Of a stretch of DNA of 21,519 nucleotides, positions 15,095-21,519 are shown piece after piece. Origin of the DNA: Brevundimonas sp. UBA5866 (GTDB taxonomy: Bacteria > Pseudomonadota > Alphaproteobacteria > Caulobacterales > Caulobacteraceae). Below the pieces are notes generated by a model. That model saw only the letters and a program-made list of their open reading frames with translations. It ran no database searches and was not told the DNA's origin. The stretch is from the NCBI RefSeq assembly GCF_002432125.1, contig NZ_DJFS01000063.1:1-21519 (forward strand). The letters are read 5' to 3'. Both the position numbers and the translations under genes were made by a program. Each line of letters begins with the position of its first letter. Within the stretch, counting starts at the first letter, position 1.

Positions 15095-15889
15095 TCAGAA
15101 GGTGAGCGGGATAGGCGCTGTCCGCCGGATTATCAACGGGTGCAATGCCGGAGCGGCGCAAATCATGCTCGTTTGTCGCGGATCGTGGCGATTAAATCGC
15201 CATTTGTGGCCTTTGTGGTCACTGACGACCGCGCCAGCCTCCTGTGCGATAAGCGATCCTGCGCAAACATCCCAGTCCCACTTTGGGCTGATGGCGATGG
15301 CGGCATCGAAGGCCCCCGCCGCCACCAGGGCCATGCGATAGGCCAGGGCGTTGCGCTTGGAGAAGTTCATGTGGGGCCACGGCTCGTCCCACTCGCGCGC
15401 CTCCATCAGGCGGGCGTCGGCCAGCAGCTCGGCCTCTTCCAGCTCGCGGGTGTCCGAGGCGGTGATGGGGCGGCCCTGAAGGCGGGCACCCCCGCCCAGC
15501 GTCGCCTCGAACATCTCGCCGAGCATGGGAGCATAGATGGCGGCGGCGACGGGTTCGCCGTCCTCGACAACGGCGATGGGGGTGCACCACCACGGCTTGT
15601 TGCGCATGAAGGCCGACGTCCCGTCGATGGGATCGACCACAAAGATGCGCTTCTTGGACAGGCGGTCGGTGCTGTCGGCGGTTTCCTCCGACAGCCAGCC
15701 ATAGTCGGGTCTTGCCGACAGCAGGCGCTCTTTCAGGAAATTATCGACCGCCAGATCGGCGTCCGTGACCGGAGAGGCGTTCTCCTTGGACCAGACCTTC
15801 AGCCCCGCATCGCGGTAGTCGAGCGCCATCTGGCCGGCGTCGAAGGCGGCCTGACGGATCAGGGCAAGGTCTTGGTCAAGCGAGGTCAT
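15095..15889 (-). CDS. cysQ: Inositol monophosphatase family protein, probable 3'(2'),5'-bisphosphate nucleotidase
   Basis: This 264-residue, Mg-dependent phosphatase most likely removes the 3' phosphate from PAP or PAPS, a by-product of sulfur metabolism. Signatures are SPVTDADLAVDNFL (39-52), WLSEE (65-69), DPIDGTSAF (86-94, metal-binding Asp86 and Asp89) and WDWDVCAG (204-211). These metal sites define the inositol monophosphatase superfamily. The KENASPVTDAD form favours CysQ, but substrate specificity is not certain from sequence. Its ATG at 15889 overlaps the pmbA stop (ATGA), so the two are translationally coupled. DUF4170 follows on the same strand. Confidence 0.85.
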   Translation of the reverse strand: MTSLDQDLALIRQAAFDAGQMALDYRDAGLKVWSKENASPVTDADLAVDNFLKERLLSARPDYGWLSEETADSTDRLSKKRIFVVDPIDGTSAFMRNKPWWCTPIAVVEDGEPVAAAIYAPMLGEMFEATLGGGARLQGRPITASDTRELEEAELLADARLMEAREWDEPWPHMNFSKRNALAYRMALVAAGAFDAAIAISPKWDWDVCAGSLIAQEAGAVVSDHKGHKWRFNRHDPRQTSMICAAPALHPLIIRRTAPIPLTF

Positions 15890-17244
15890 TTACCGGCGAT
15901 CGCCACCTTGTCGAACAGCAGCGACGGGCTGTTGAAGGCGCTGCGCCATTCGATGTCGCCCGCGCGTTGCAGGCGGACGTAAAGATCGACCAGATTGCCC
16001 GCCACGGTCACTTCGCTGACCGGATAGGCGCGCTGGCCGTTCTCGAACCAGAAGCCCGAAACCCCGGCGGACCAGTCGCCCGTGTTGCCGTTCAGCGAGG
16101 GGCCGAACATGGAGGTGATCAACAGGCCGGTGCCCGCCGATGCCATCAGGTCGTCCAGCGAGCCTTCGCCCGGCGTCAGGTGGACGTTGTGGGCCGACAC
16201 GCCCGACGGGCCGACCAGACCGCGCGAGGCGTGACCTGTGGACGTCATTCCGAGTTGCGCCGCCGAAGCCGTGTTCAGCAGCCACGTCGTCAGGCGGCCA
16301 TCCTCGACCAGATTGCGCTTTTCTACGCGCACGCCTTCGTCATCGAACGGGGTGGAGCCGAGGCCGCGCACCATATGCGGATCGTCCACCAGATCCACGC
16401 CCGACGGCAGGACCATCTCGCCCAGCTTGTCTTTCAGGAAGGATGAACCACGGGCGATGGCGGTACCGGCAATGGCACCCAGCAGGGGCGACAGGACCTG
16501 AGTGGCGATCCGGTTCTCGAAAATGACGGGAGCGGTGGTTGAGGCGATCTTGCGGGCCCCGACGCGGGCCACGGCGCGCTCGCCCGCCTTTTGGCCGATC
16601 TCTTCGGCGGAGGGCAGGTCGGCGAAGTGGCGCAGCGAACGGCTTTCACCGCCGCGTTCCATCGCGCCATCCTTTTCGGCGATCACGCCCGCGCCCAGCG
16701 AGAACATGCTGCCGCGATACTGGCCGACAAAGCCGTGCGAGGTGACGAGGTGCCATTCGGTCGAGGACCACGAGGAATCGCCGCCCTCGGAACGCGACAC
16801 GCCTTCAACGGCCATCGCGGCGTGTTCGGCGGCGACGGCGGCGGCTTCAAGCTGTTCGGCGGAGCGTCCGCTGGCGTCGAACAGGTCCAGCTCGGGGTGC
16901 GGGCCACGGGCCAGAAGCTCTTCGGGGGCCAGCGAGGCATAGGGGTCTTCGGGTGCAAGACGGGCCATGGCGATGGCCCGCTCGACAAGGCGCCCACGGG
17001 TTGGCTCGGACAGGTCCGAGGACGATACCGTCGCCTGACGCTTGCCTACAAAAACACGCAGGCCGAGGTCGGTGGATTCCTCGCGCTCGACATCCTCCAG
17101 TGCGCCGTTGCGGACGCCGACGGCCAGAGAGGCGCGGCGGGCGGTGGCGGCTTCGGCTGCGTCAGCACCGGCCTTGAGGGCGGCGGCGACCAGATCATGC
17201 AGCATGGAAGGATCGGGCGAGGCGGAGGGCGTCGATGCGGACAT
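15886..17244 (-). CDS. pmbA: TldE/PmbA family metalloprotease-related protein
   Basis: PmbA (TldE) forms a heterodimeric protease with TldD, known from Escherichia coli for processing microcin B17 and degrading CcdA. The 452-residue length is normal. The family blocks include VEREESTDLGLRVFVGKRQA (about 53-72), SSTEWHLVTSHGFVG, ARGSSFLKDKLGE, GLGSTPFDDEGV, LLNTASAAQLGM and GFWFENGQ. The zinc motif HExxxH of TldD is absent, as expected for TldE. TldD itself is not in the window. No strong ribosome binding site precedes the ATG at 17244, and an in-frame ATG at 17205 is an alternative. It is the first gene of the pmbA-cysQ-DUF4170 unit. Confidence 0.93.
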   Translation of the reverse strand: MSASTPSASPDPSMLHDLVAAALKAGADAAEAATARRASLAVGVRNGALEDVEREESTDLGLRVFVGKRQATVSSSDLSEPTRGRLVERAIAMARLAPEDPYASLAPEELLARGPHPELDLFDASGRSAEQLEAAAVAAEHAAMAVEGVSRSEGGDSSWSSTEWHLVTSHGFVGQYRGSMFSLGAGVIAEKDGAMERGGESRSLRHFADLPSAEEIGQKAGERAVARVGARKIASTTAPVIFENRIATQVLSPLLGAIAGTAIARGSSFLKDKLGEMVLPSGVDLVDDPHMVRGLGSTPFDDEGVRVEKRNLVEDGRLTTWLLNTASAAQLGMTSTGHASRGLVGPSGVSAHNVHLTPGEGSLDDLMASAGTGLLITSMFGPSLNGNTGDWSAGVSGFWFENGQRAYPVSEVTVAGNLVDLYVRLQRAGDIEWRSAFNSPSLLFDKVAIAGK

Positions 17245-17377
17245 GCACCGGATATGGCCGACCCCGCCTGCGACCGCAACTGTTCAAGAGGGTTAGCAGG
17301 GCGGATAGCGGGCACTAAGAATGTCAGTCAGTGCCGGGAGACGGACGTTCGCGTTCGCATAGGCACTCCTCGCGCCG
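17245..17377. other. Intergenic gap between pmbA and the CPBP-like gene
   Basis: This 133-bp gap holds the presumed promoter of the pmbA unit, but no convincing -10/-35 pair was seen. A short GGCACT/AGTGCC inverted repeat (17311-17335) lies in the middle without a T tract and is too weak to call a terminator. Confidence 0.4.
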
Positions 17378-17908
17378 TCACGCGAGCTCGGGCCATAGTA
17401 AAGCCATGGCTATTAGGCCCAGTGCGTTAGCTACCAGATGAATCGCTAGGATTAGCCAAAAACCCTCCCATCCCTTGCCTCGTTTCATCCAGTGATGCTG
17501 GATCGCAGCCATCAAGAAAAAGAACGGGAAGACGGCAAACGATGCCAAGCTGAGCCCGTGATAAGGAACAGCCAGCACCCCGCAAGCGAGGCTGGTTGCC
17601 CACACCGGCCACCCCAAACCCTTGTGATTACCCAAGAGCCATACGACGAAACAGATGGCCAGCGACTCGATGAGAGGTGCGAACGCTAGGCTTGCAATAA
17701 TCCATTCTTCAGTGAGTGCGTCGGGGATGCCGCTGAAATTATCGTACGCACCTTCTCCGGCTATCAGTACGATGGACGCACCCAGCGCCATAAACGACAG
17801 GCGTCCGACCACCACTGCCAGTACGAGGGTACGGCCCCAGCGATCGCTCTGCCCGGTCAAGTCGCGCCAAAAGGTCTGGCGGAACGTTTGCTTCGGCTGC
17901 GGGATCAT
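17378..17908 (-). CDS. Multi-span membrane protein, CPBP/Abi-like
   Basis: The protein is 176 residues, with about five membrane helices (around 28-50, 65-91, 95-117, 118-134 and 150-172). The conserved-looking spots are FAPLIES, LAVPYHG and HLVANALG. They line up loosely with the three motifs of CPBP (Abi/Rce1-like) membrane proteases (EExxxR, FxxxH, HxxxN), but the first Glu pair and Arg are missing, so it may be inactive or a different family. The ATG at 17908 is chosen for a compact protein. A TTG at 17968 would add 20 residues with a basic N-terminus. The coding sequence appears less GC-rich than neighbours, suggesting a later arrival. Function is unknown. Confidence 0.65.
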   Translation of the reverse strand: MIPQPKQTFRQTFWRDLTGQSDRWGRTLVLAVVVGRLSFMALGASIVLIAGEGAYDNFSGIPDALTEEWIIASLAFAPLIESLAICFVVWLLGNHKGLGWPVWATSLACGVLAVPYHGLSLASFAVFPFFFLMAAIQHHWMKRGKGWEGFWLILAIHLVANALGLIAMALLWPELA

Positions 17909-18077
17909 CCGGCGTCGGGGGTGGCGACAGTCGCCAACGGTAGGGGGCGTTGCGCGTTCATCATGCAACCCTAGCTAGATGTCGCCTGCCCGCAACTGAA
18001 AATCCCATACGCCTTGGACGGATCGAGCAAAGACACCGGCAGCTTGTCTCATGGCTGATCCAAGCCTCGTCGCGTGC
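17909..18077. other. Gap between the CPBP-like and MAPEG genes
   Basis: This is the stretch between the CPBP-like start at 17908 and the MAPEG stop at 18078. Besides the 15-bp palindrome (17922-17936) I see no gene, RNA or terminator. If the CPBP-like gene starts at the alternative TTG at 17968, the gap shrinks to 109 bp. Confidence 0.4.
17922..17936. repeat. 15-bp perfect odd palindrome upstream of the CPBP-like gene
   Basis: TGGCGAC and GTCGCCA flank a single central A, forming a 7+1+7 palindrome 13 bp upstream of the ATG at 17908. It may be an operator or a small hairpin at the translation start. If the gene really starts at the TTG at 17968, it lies within the coding region. Confidence 0.45.
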
Positions 18078-18476
18078 CTACAGCACCGACCACGCGATCA
18101 GGCTGATCCCGGCGATGAGCATGGAGAGCCACGTTAGCGTCATGCCTGCAGCGCGGGCCAGAGAGAGGCCCGGCAGGTAGAGGACAGCACCGGCGTGGAT
18201 CAGGCGACCGGCGAACATCAGGGCTCCGACCAGATGGATCAGGGCGGGCGGGGTGTCGAGGAAGGCCAGCAGGATCAGCCCGCACAGACCCGCCGGAATA
18301 TATTCGGTCGCATTGCCGAAGGCGCGGACGGCGACGGACAGATCGTTCTGTCCGCCGTCGCCATAGGGAATGCGCAAGGTGCGGCGGCGTCCCGCTGCCA
18401 TGCCCGACAGGACGAACAGCAGCAGGATCAGTATTCCGCCCCAGAGGGCCGCGGACTGAATGGTCGATCCGATCAT
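18078..18476 (-). CDS. MAPEG family membrane protein
   Basis: This 132-residue protein has four predicted helices (about 9-27, 60-76, 78-97, 106-131) and the MAPEG-type block AVRAFGNATEYIPAGL (49-64), in which Arg51, Asn55 and Glu58 are the expected conserved residues. MAPEG proteins are glutathione-dependent membrane enzymes in eukaryotes; bacterial roles are poorly known. Its ATG shares one base with the stop of the M14 carboxypeptidase (TGATG), so the two genes are translationally coupled. No ribosome binding site is otherwise needed. Substrate and reaction cannot be predicted. Confidence 0.9.
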   Translation of the reverse strand: MIGSTIQSAALWGGILILLLFVLSGMAAGRRRTLRIPYGDGGQNDLSVAVRAFGNATEYIPAGLCGLILLAFLDTPPALIHLVGALMFAGRLIHAGAVLYLPGLSLARAAGMTLTWLSMLIAGISLIAWSVL

Positions 18477-20302
18477 CAGTTCTCGCGGGCCACGGGGTAG
18501 AGCAGGTGGCGCTGGTCATAGAAGGGCGTGCGTTCGTAGAACCAGCCGAGGCGGGCGTGCGGATTGGCTGCAAACTCCGGCTCGGCGGCCAGCTTGGCCT
18601 CGAACTCGGCCTTGAGGGCCGGATCGGCGGCCATCATACGGTCGGCAAGCGGCGCGATGGCATAGGGCTCGATATATTCGACGCGGCTGAGTACCTCCAG
18701 GAACATGCCCCATGCGAAATAGCTTTCGCGGGACTGGGGCTCCAGCGCCAGCATGACAATGTCCCCCAGCGGCTGGTCGGTGGAGACGCGGACCGAACCC
18801 GGCGCGAAGGTCCAGCGGGTCTGCTCTTCCTCGACTGCGTCGATCTTCACTTCGATGTGGCCTTCGTTGGCGCGTTGCGACAGCTTGGGGCCCTTGAGGC
18901 GGAGCATGGTGACGTCAACGGCGGTGGGCGTATCCACGCGGGTCATCTCGACGCCCGAGGCGGCCAGACGCTCGATGATGTCGGTGCGATAGGCGGGCAC
19001 CCAGTAGGCCTTCGGGCGCTTCAGCTCCAGCGTCGGGCGCGAGCCGTACCACGGCATCGACCACAGTTCCGGATCGGCCTCGCCCAGCCAGCGGATCTCC
19101 CTGCGGCCCGAGGCGGCGCTTTCGTACATTTCGTATTTGATGCCCTTGAACGGGACATATTCGGTCGGCTCTTCGACCTGTACGAAATTGGCCAGGACAA
19201 CGTCGGGGCGCAGGGCGCGGTCGGCGGCGATGGCGGCGCGCACCTCGGCCACCTTTTCGGCCATGACCTTCAGGGTTTCTTCGATGAACACATAGGTGCC
19301 CAGCACGCGCTGGTCGTGCGGCTTAAGGCTGTGGTTCTCGATCAGGATGGTCGGGATGTGGGCGGCGTCGCCCCAGCCGTTGGAGAAGCGTTCGCCAAGG
19401 CCGCCGTCGTTCAGGCCCGCGCGGGGGTTATCGTCGTCGATGCCGAAAACAAGCTCGCCGGGGATGTGGCCGTTGTCTTCCAGCGCCTTGTAGAGCGGCG
19501 GCTTGAAGCTGTCGTTCAGCCATTTCGCAATGGCAGGCGAGCGGGTGAAGGTATCGTCCTCGCCGGTGAAGCCGAAGGTGACATCGTACTGGTAGTCCAT
19601 GCCGTCGGTAACGTGGACGTCAACGTAGATGTCGGGGTTGTATTTGAGGATCAGGCCGCGGACCGCGCGCATCTCGGGCTGGTCCAGCTTGAGATAGTCG
19701 CGGTTCAGGTTCTGGTTGGTGCCGGTGTTGCGCCAGCCCTGGATGCGCGGACCGCGCTGGTTCGGACGGGAGTAGCGGCCCGAGCGTTCGTGACCGTCAA
19801 CACTGAGGATCGGGATCAGGATCAGGTTGGCGCCGTTCAGCAGGTGGTCCTTGCCGTAGAAGGCGATGTCGCGCAGCAGCATCATGCCCGCGTCCTTGCC
19901 GTCGATCTCGCCCGGGTGGATGCCCGCTTGGATCAGCACGGTGGGCTTGGCCGGATCGAACTGCGCGCCGTCCTTGGAGGCGATGACGGCGTAGATATCG
20001 CGGCCTTCCGGCGAGGTGCCGAAGCTCTCGATGCGGATCAGGTCGGAGGCGGCGTCCAGACGGTCGAACCATGCGCGGGTGTCGACGTAGTTCGGGCTGA
20101 AGTTCAGTTCGGCGTCCTGTTCAAAGCCCGAGGCCCACGGATCGCTGGCCGGACGCAGCAGGGCGCGCGAGGCACCGTTCCACTGGGGCGCGGGCGGCAG
20201 GAATTCCTGATCCCAAGGGGCGTGATTGGTGATCGACGTATCGGACATGGCAGGACTCGATATTAGGGCGACGACTAGGGCCGCGAGCGTGACGTGCCGC
20301 AT
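18476..20302 (-). CDS. Secreted M14 family zinc carboxypeptidase
   Basis: This protein of 608 residues has a signal peptide (MRHVTLAALVVALISSPAMS). The M14 domain provides zinc ligands His129 and Glu132 in HPGE and His230 in YVDVHVTDG, with substrate-binding Arg201 in NLNRDY. The likely catalytic Glu is in TILIENHSL. The C-terminal part (about 370-608) extends beyond the basic catalytic domain and looks beta-rich. It should remove C-terminal residues of peptides in the periplasm or outside, but peptide specificity is unknown. The ATG at 20302 is preferred because GGAGGGG (20312-20306) lies just upstream. An in-frame start at 20410 would run through the terminator of the preceding gene. MAPEG follows, coupled by TGATG. 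Confidence 0.93.
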   Translation of the reverse strand: MRHVTLAALVVALISSPAMSDTSITNHAPWDQEFLPPAPQWNGASRALLRPASDPWASGFEQDAELNFSPNYVDTRAWFDRLDAASDLIRIESFGTSPEGRDIYAVIASKDGAQFDPAKPTVLIQAGIHPGEIDGKDAGMMLLRDIAFYGKDHLLNGANLILIPILSVDGHERSGRYSRPNQRGPRIQGWRNTGTNQNLNRDYLKLDQPEMRAVRGLILKYNPDIYVDVHVTDGMDYQYDVTFGFTGEDDTFTRSPAIAKWLNDSFKPPLYKALEDNGHIPGELVFGIDDDNPRAGLNDGGLGERFSNGWGDAAHIPTILIENHSLKPHDQRVLGTYVFIEETLKVMAEKVAEVRAAIAADRALRPDVVLANFVQVEEPTEYVPFKGIKYEMYESAASGRREIRWLGEADPELWSMPWYGSRPTLELKRPKAYWVPAYRTDIIERLAASGVEMTRVDTPTAVDVTMLRLKGPKLSQRANEGHIEVKIDAVEEEQTRWTFAPGSVRVSTDQPLGDIVMLALEPQSRESYFAWGMFLEVLSRVEYIEPYAIAPLADRMMAADPALKAEFEAKLAAEPEFAANPHARLGWFYERTPFYDQRHLLYPVAREN

Positions 20303-20357
20303 GAACCCCTCCAACAGGCGACAATATTGCGGCGACCTTAGGGTGTTTTGCGTCCAT

Positions 20358-20389
20358 AAAAAAAGCCCCGATGACCATGTCATTGGGGC
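20358..20389 (-). terminator. Intrinsic terminator after the secreted hypothetical gene
   Basis: Reading the minus strand, an 11-bp stem with one mismatch (20389-20379 paired with 20375-20365) and a 3-nt ATG loop is followed by seven T residues (20364-20358). It begins 11 nt after the stop of the gene at 20401 and isolates it from the M14 gene. Confidence 0.92.
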
Positions 20390-20400
20390 ATTGGGCAGGT

Positions 20401-21048
20401 TTATCGCCAATCCTCATCCAGAGGTGCGCCAATATCGGCGGGCGTGCCAACGGGCAGGCCGTTTTGCTGGCGGGCGGTGCGGATGTCTTCGTCCGACATT
20501 TCGGCAAAGACTTCACGGAACTCGGCGGCGTAGTCAGAGCGGGCTTTGGTGATAATGGCCAACCAGTCCGCTTCGTTCATCTCATCGGGACGCATGTTCG
20601 ACAGCGGCAGTCTGGCCTCATAGGCGATGGCGCGTTGGGCCGTGTCACGCATCAGGGCGGGGTCCGCCATGATCCAGGTGTTTATGGTGCGGCCCATCTC
20701 GTCGCTCATCGAGTTGCGATAGAAGGAGAAGCCCACCTCGTCCACGCCCGTGACCCACGCATCGGTGCGGATCTGCCAGATGTAATACCAGAAAGAGGCG
20801 CGTAGCCTGTTTCCCTTCTTCCATTCGTCGGCAATGACAAAGCTAAGGTTGAAGGGGGAAACCTCGGTCAGATTGGCCAGCACATACTGCGGATCGTGCG
20901 CCGGATTGGGGCTGACCGCATCGCTTTCCTGTTCGATTGCGGGGGCGTCGAAGGCGGAGACGACATGAGCTGTGGCGGAAAGCGCCGAGCCTGCCATCAG
21001 TAGGGCGAGTGACAGGCCGGTCGTGTGGCGCAACAGCTTGAGGGTCAT
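20401..21048 (-). CDS. Secreted protein of unknown function
   Basis: This 215-residue protein is not recognised. A signal peptide covers about 1-27 (LLRHTTGLSLALLMAGSALS, cleavage near SATAHVVSA). The mature part has VLANLTEVSPFNLSFVIADE (about 56-75), a tryptophan-rich stretch (ASFWYYIWQIRTDAWVTGVD) and a long helical C-terminal third rich in acidic residues (ITKARSDYAAEFREVFAEM). It is probably soluble in the periplasm or exported. The ATG at 21048 has a weak GGATAG ribosome binding site. The gene has its own strong terminator and an inverted-repeat-rich upstream region, so it seems to be a single-gene unit under specific control. Function cannot be stated. Confidence 0.8.
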   Translation of the reverse strand: MTLKLLRHTTGLSLALLMAGSALSATAHVVSAFDAPAIEQESDAVSPNPAHDPQYVLANLTEVSPFNLSFVIADEWKKGNRLRASFWYYIWQIRTDAWVTGVDEVGFSFYRNSMSDEMGRTINTWIMADPALMRDTAQRAIAYEARLPLSNMRPDEMNEADWLAIITKARSDYAAEFREVFAEMSDEDIRTARQQNGLPVGTPADIGAPLDEDWR

Positions 21049-21067
21049 CAGTCTATCCAGAAATGGC

Positions 21068-21106
21068 TATCGATCGATAACTGACAAAGATCACAGTTAT
21101 CGGTTG
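21068..21106. promoter_or_regulatory. Inverted-repeat cluster upstream of the secreted hypothetical gene
   Basis: A perfect 9-bp inverted repeat (CGATAACTG at 21075-21083, CAGTTATCG at 21094-21102) has a 10-bp spacer. The left arm overlaps a 12-bp perfect palindrome TATCGATCGATA (21068-21079). The cluster starts 20 bp before the ATG of the minus-strand gene at 21048. This is operator-like architecture, but no known regulator is recognised. Confidence 0.55.
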
Positions 21107-21141
21107 AACGTAAGCCTATGGACTACAGGGGGGCTCGATCG

Positions 21142-21172
21142 AAAAAGGGAGCGCCTATCGGGCGCTCCCTTT
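21142..21172 (-). terminator. Intrinsic terminator after ubiD
   Basis: On the minus strand, a perfect 12-bp stem (AAAGGGAGCGCC paired with GGCGCTCCCTTT) with a 5-nt loop is followed by a T tract (21146-21142, partly within the stem). It begins 9 nt after the ubiD stop codon and marks the end of that transcript. Confidence 0.92.
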
Positions 21173-21181
21173 CGACCTTGG

Positions 21182-21519
21182 TCAGGACTTCTTCCAGATG
21201 GGCGTCCTGTCGCCCGGAAGGCCGAGGCTGTCCCAGATGTCGTTGACGCGCTCGATCACGTCCTCGTCCATCTTGATGACCTCGCCCCATTCGCGCTTGG
21301 TCTCGGGCTCCCACTTGTCGGTGGCGTCGAGACCGATCTTGGAGCCGAGGCCGCTTTCCGGCGAGGCGAAGTCCAGATAGTCGATCGGGGTGCCTTCGAT
21401 CACGGTGATGTCGCGGGCGGGGTCCATCTTGGTGGAGATGGCCCACATGACATCCTTCCAGTCGCGGGCGTTGACGTCGTGGTCCACGACGATGATCCAC
21501 TTGGTGTACATGAACTGGC
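21182..21519 (-). CDS. ubiD: UbiD family decarboxylase, C-terminal part (5' end outside window)
   Basis: This is the last 112 complete codons of a 3-octaprenyl-4-hydroxybenzoate decarboxylase, which acts in ubiquinone synthesis using a prenylated flavin cofactor made by UbiX. The family blocks seen are MYTKWIIVVDHDVNARDWKD, then MDPARDITVIEGTPIDYLDF, then GLGSKIGLDATDKW and ETKREWGEVIKMDEDV. The frame continues past the right edge, with Gln-Phe before the internal Met, so that Met is not the start. The N-terminal part lies outside the window. The gene is followed by a strong terminator. The identification as UbiD is secure. The ubiquinone role is the usual one for this branch but cannot be proven from the fragment. 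Confidence 0.95.
   Translation of the reverse strand, partial: QFMYTKWIIVVDHDVNARDWKDVMWAISTKMDPARDITVIEGTPIDYLDFASPESGLGSKIGLDATDKWEPETKREWGEVIKMDEDVIERVNDIWDSLGLPGDRTPIWKKS

Noticed and set aside
15140..15982. 280-codon plus-strand open frame
   Set aside because: It is antisense to the cysQ-like phosphatase gene, which is conserved and coupled to pmbA.
17311..17335. GGCACT/AGTGCC inverted repeat as a terminator for the CPBP-like gene
   Set aside because: Only 6 bp pair, mismatches break the extension, and no T tract follows.
18506..20266. Long 586-codon plus-strand open frame
   Set aside because: It lies wholly opposite the M14 carboxypeptidase gene, has a low-complexity Gly/Ala/Val/Asp-rich translation without domain motifs, and is explained by high GC codon use on the true strand.
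1..21519. Search for tRNA/rRNA genes, CRISPR arrays, transposases, phage or toxin-antitoxin genes
   Set aside because: No evenly spaced repeats, tRNA-like cloverleaf, transposase motifs or terminal inverted repeats were seen by reading. A tool-based scan was not possible.

Overview
This GC-rich window (clearly above 60% GC by eye) reads as chromosomal DNA of an alphaproteobacterium, most likely Caulobacteraceae and perhaps Brevundimonas-like. The pointers are the gene order pmbA, cysQ-type phosphatase, DUF4170, msbA, DUF374 acyltransferase, waaA, lpxK, the weak ribosome binding sites with TTG/GTG starts, and the overall gene families. The genus is inferred. No rRNA, tRNA, CRISPR array, insertion sequence, phage gene or replication origin was seen.

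Left part (1-4322): the first 300 codons of xseA (exonuclease VII large subunit) run off the left edge on the minus strand. Divergent from it are a small PRC-barrel-like lipoprotein and purD, which ends in a strong intrinsic terminator. A convergent Tat-type lipoprotein with a YkuD_2 L,D-transpeptidase domain follows. After it come an AT-rich divergent control region of about 320 bp and an unidentified lipoprotein.

Signalling block (4319-8782, minus strand): an OmpR-type response regulator, a secreted LysM-FecR protein and a CHASE2-PAS-like-HisKA-HATPase sensor kinase form one co-directional unit. It looks like a complete envelope-sensing system with an unusual third partner in the periplasm. 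I consider it the most interesting system here.

Lipid A block (8885-17244): on the minus strand, msbA, a DUF374 acyltransferase, waaA and lpxK are tightly coupled by overlapping start and stop codons or a 2-nt gap. Upstream, pmbA, a cysQ-like phosphatase and DUF4170 form a second minus-strand unit. Between the two sit a plus-strand tyrosine-phosphatase-like gene, a possible CtpA-type lipid A phosphatase, and a 73-aa single-span membrane protein.

Right part (17378-21519, minus strand): a membrane protein resembling a degenerate CPBP/Abi protease with atypical composition, a MAPEG protein translationally coupled to a large M14 metallocarboxypeptidase, an unidentified secreted protein with its own terminator and an inverted-repeat-rich upstream region, and the C-terminal 112 codons of ubiD followed by a strong terminator.

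Most long plus-strand open frames opposite the real genes are GC-driven shadows and were not annotated.
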